This document shows positions 58,391 to 60,178 of a stretch of 60,178 nucleotides of DNA, piece after piece. The stretch lies in the NCBI GenBank assembly GCA_031267675.1, contig JAIRYT010000077.1, forward strand, positions 1 through 60,178, given 5' to 3'. The stretch comes from Treponema sp. GTDB lineage: Bacteria > Spirochaetota > Spirochaetia > Treponematales > Breznakiellaceae. The notes beneath the pieces are model-generated. The model was not told where the DNA came from, searched no databases, and was given only the letters and a program-made list of their open reading frames with translations. Numbering within the stretch: the stretch's first letter is position 1; each line of letters begins with the position of its first letter. Position numbers and translations under genes: made by a program.

Positions 58391-58840
58391 TCAAACGGTT
58401 ACTTTGAAATTTGCGTTTCGTAAGTAGCCATAAATATCTTTTTTTTCAATATTAGGAATGTGTTTGTCGCGTTTAATATGTTTTACAAGTTTGTTAATCC
58501 AATCCTGGTTTAGGCTTCCCTTTTTTGCAATGTCTGTTTTATGATCATTAAATAATTTTTCGGGAATTCGCTCAAAATAGGTTGTTAAATCTACAATGGA
58601 ATCCTCCGCCAAACCGCCAATACCTTTGTTTATTTTAAAATGATTATTTCCCTTCCGGTCTCCAGTGCCGTCATAATGGGCATACTGCGTTGTAGTAGTT
58701 ATCTGATATACAATCGCATCCAAAGATTGGTAACCCAGAAAAAGAAACCATCTTCGATCTTTTTTTTCACTATTCCAAAGCGGGTAATTTTCCCAGGTAA
58801 ATATATCACCTGCTTGCAAGTTAAACGAACCGTCAATCAC
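58391..58840 (-). CDS. Toxin candidate of a PanA-type pair (PemK-like)
   Basis: A 149-residue protein encoded after, and overlapping by 4 bp, the Panacea-domain antitoxin. The N-terminus (FNLQAGDIFTWENYPLW, then KKDRRWFLFLGYQSLD) resembles the opening strands of the PemK/MazF barrel (GDI...RRW/F.L.LG). The rest (VDLTTYFERIPEKLFNDHKTDIAKKG) is not recognisable. Toxins paired with Panacea antitoxins are diverse. Assignment rests on gene order, overlap and partial fold resemblance. Confidence 0.6.
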   Translation of the reverse strand: MIDGSFNLQAGDIFTWENYPLWNSEKKDRRWFLFLGYQSLDAIVYQITTTTQYAHYDGTGDRKGNNHFKINKGIGGLAEDSIVDLTTYFERIPEKLFNDHKTDIAKKGSLNQDWINKLVKHIKRDKHIPNIEKKDIYGYLRNANFKVTV

Positions 58841-59415
58841 CCGGCAAGCTCCGCTATCTTCCGGTGGATAAGGAACCGTTCTTCTGCCGTACTTAAACTG
58901 TCTTCCAGAACCGCGGTGATATCCCGGTTGAATTCCTCTATGGGGTCAATAATCGCATTGGGGTTTTTGGCATAGGTTTTTTTCCACGCCTTTATAGATG
59001 TATGGGTTGCATCACTCATAACAGCAGCCCCCCATCCCTGGGCAAACATTTCAATCAGGGCTTTCATTTCGTCCAGTTCCGCTTCTGCAAAATAATCGGC
59101 GTTAAATTTTCCTTTGGGCTTTACGAGATACCCGAAGTTCCCGTCTTGTGTTTGAAAGGGTTCAAAAGTTACTGTGGAAAACGCCCCGTTTGTATCCCTT
59201 TTATCATAGACTTCTATAGGCACAGGTCCTCGTTCCATGGCTCTATAGGTTAACTCCAAAGGCATATTCCCGGTCTTATTCAGGTACCGAAACTCGAAAA
59301 ATGCCAGATATTTGTACAGTGCGGTCTGGGAAAGATACTTTCGGGTCTTTTTATAATGTTCTTGAGCAAAAAAGAGCATGGCATTCTCTAATCGCTCTTT
59401 CCGGTATGCAGGCAT
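58837..59415 (-). CDS. Panacea-domain (SocA/DUF4065) antitoxin
   Basis: A 192-residue protein with the Panacea/SocA-like fold: RKERLENAMLFFAQEHYKKTRKYLSQTALYKYLAFFEFRYLN, then RAMERGPVPIEVYD and the helical DEMKALIEMFAQGWGAAVMSDATHTSIKAW. These domains are widespread antitoxins that bind unrelated toxins directly. The start at 59415 is favoured by an extended -10 (TGTTATATT) ending 7 nt upstream with TTTACA 17 bp before it; the preceding TTG gives only three more residues. It heads a two-gene toxin-antitoxin operon. Confidence 0.8.
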   Translation of the reverse strand: MPAYRKERLENAMLFFAQEHYKKTRKYLSQTALYKYLAFFEFRYLNKTGNMPLELTYRAMERGPVPIEVYDKRDTNGAFSTVTFEPFQTQDGNFGYLVKPKGKFNADYFAEAELDEMKALIEMFAQGWGAAVMSDATHTSIKAWKKTYAKNPNAIIDPIEEFNRDITAVLEDSLSTAEERFLIHRKIAELAG

Positions 59416-59658
59416 ACACTCCAATATAACAGGTTTTGGAAAATCTGTAAAGAAAGCAAATTTTACCCGGAAAAGGTTTGCTCGCTGTATTTATCAGATA
59501 AAGCGCCCTCATGGCGAGGATTGATCTTCGGGTCAGCGCCCTTGGGCTGCCCAGCAAACAAATTCGCAACCCGCAATCCGCAATCCCGACAGGTAGAATA
59601 AAACCGGTTGGCGGGAATTTAGCTGTTTTACGCCGGTAAACTTGACGATAATGTGCGT

Positions 59659-60090
59659 ATGAAAAAGATTATTTTTGGCTTGTTATTGGCCTCGCAAATT
59701 GCTTTTACCCAGGCGCAGGCGGCGGATCAGTCCGTTCCGGAGTCTTCCGCACCCGTGGCCATTCCCTTTAGTTTGGGAACCTATCTAATTGGGCGCCGCA
59801 ACGCGACCCCGCAATACACGCGGGTGGAACTGCGGATTTCGGATGCCGATCAAAGCTGGGAAATCAGTCTTATAAAAAAAGACGGCACGGTCGAAGTTAT
59901 AAAACTGGAAGAATACGAGAATCTTGGCAGGGGCCATTCGGTTTTTAGAAAGATCACCATAACCGAAGGAAAGATAACCACCGGCAGCGAACTCTTTGCC
60001 TACATTCCGGCATTTACCGATAAAATACAAATAGATCTTTGCCTCAAAACCAACGAGCATACCCGCCGAAGGGTTATCCTAAAGCCGTAA
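59659..60090 (+). CDS. Exported protein of unknown function, member of a local paralogue family
   Basis: A 143-residue protein with a signal peptide (KKIIFGLLLASQIAFTQAQAA) and a beta-rich mature part (GTYLIGRRNATPQYTRVELRISDADQSWEISLIKKDGTVEVIKL ... TGSELFAYIPAFTDKIQIDLCLK). I recognise no family. A fragment of a paralogue is at 57859-57924, and synonymous divergence shows that the family is under selection. ATG 59659 follows GATAAT by 6 nt without a ribosome site; GTG 59653 is an alternative. Only 88 bp remain after it. Confidence 0.7.
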   Translation: MKKIIFGLLLASQIAFTQAQAADQSVPESSAPVAIPFSLGTYLIGRRNATPQYTRVELRISDADQSWEISLIKKDGTVEVIKLEEYENLGRGHSVFRKITITEGKITTGSELFAYIPAFTDKIQIDLCLKTNEHTRRRVILKP

Positions 60091-60178
60091 TGTTCCACCG
60101 ATATTGGATCATTTTTTTTATACCGGGAAGGGACCGTTTGGAAAAAAGGACCAAGCGCCGTCGACAATAATACTGGAT

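Overview
The window looks like a chromosome segment of a Treponema-type spirochaete of roughly balanced GC, most likely a gut symbiont of the termite-treponeme sort. This is inferred from gene content and style: a lipoprotein/lytic-transglycosylase/LysM envelope cluster, a STAS anti-anti-sigma factor with a zinc-ribbon tail, a large GH13 protein, an RbsABC-type sugar transporter and a glycyl-radical enzyme locus. Orphan polymorphic-toxin tips and short palindromic repeats also fit. No rRNA, phage or CRISPR is present; one tRNA, initiator tRNA-fMet, lies at 2122-2194.

Layout. 1-1.95 kb: a RelE-type toxin with a truncated antitoxin behind an array of hairpins, a NimA-like flavoprotein and a PIN/Phd toxin-antitoxin pair. 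2.2-7.7 kb: a copper operon read leftward (HMA-TauE/SafE-cupredoxin fusion, DUF2318 protein, CopA with an unusual C-terminal lipoprotein-like extension). 8.2-11.9 kb: an internally duplicated DUF1266 protein and an OmpR-type two-component system. 12-15.3 kb: purM-purN-purH, all overlapping. 15.3-22.4 kb, leftward: an envelope and division block (Hsp70-substrate-domain/LysM membrane protein, lytic transglycosylase, FtsK, PanE-like reductase). 23.4-28.0 kb: an accessory island with two orphan polymorphic toxin modules and their partner or immunity genes, a transposase relic, an inverted repeat and decayed genes. 28.3-39.7 kb: TPM/LemA pair, DMT exporter, GH13, RecQ, MscS, threonine synthase, LacI regulator. 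39.8-43.4 kb: sugar ABC operon with a clear promoter and LacI-type operator. 43.5-50.1 kb: STAS protein, SDR, two SpoU/TrmH methyltransferases, cobalamin adenosyltransferase, shikimate kinase, HDAC-family protein. 50.1-55.1 kb: glycyl-radical enzyme, activase, ROK kinase and DeoR regulator in one operon. 55.2-57.8 kb: proC, galK, arfB. 57.8-60.1 kb: a patch of gene fragments (paralogue piece, XRE relic with palindromic operator, galK tail copy), a PanA/PanT-type pair and an exported protein.

The strongest cross-cutting signal is transcriptional. At more than ten start codons, mostly at the heads of transcription units, a sigma70-like -10 hexamer sits only 5-9 nt upstream and there is no Shine-Dalgarno sequence, so these mRNAs should be leaderless or nearly so. 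Internal operon genes have ordinary GGAGG-type sites. Several divergent gene pairs have start codons only 35-51 bp apart with opposing promoters packed between them. The most unusual proteins are the CopA-lipoprotein fusion and the Hsp70 SBD-TM-LysM protein.
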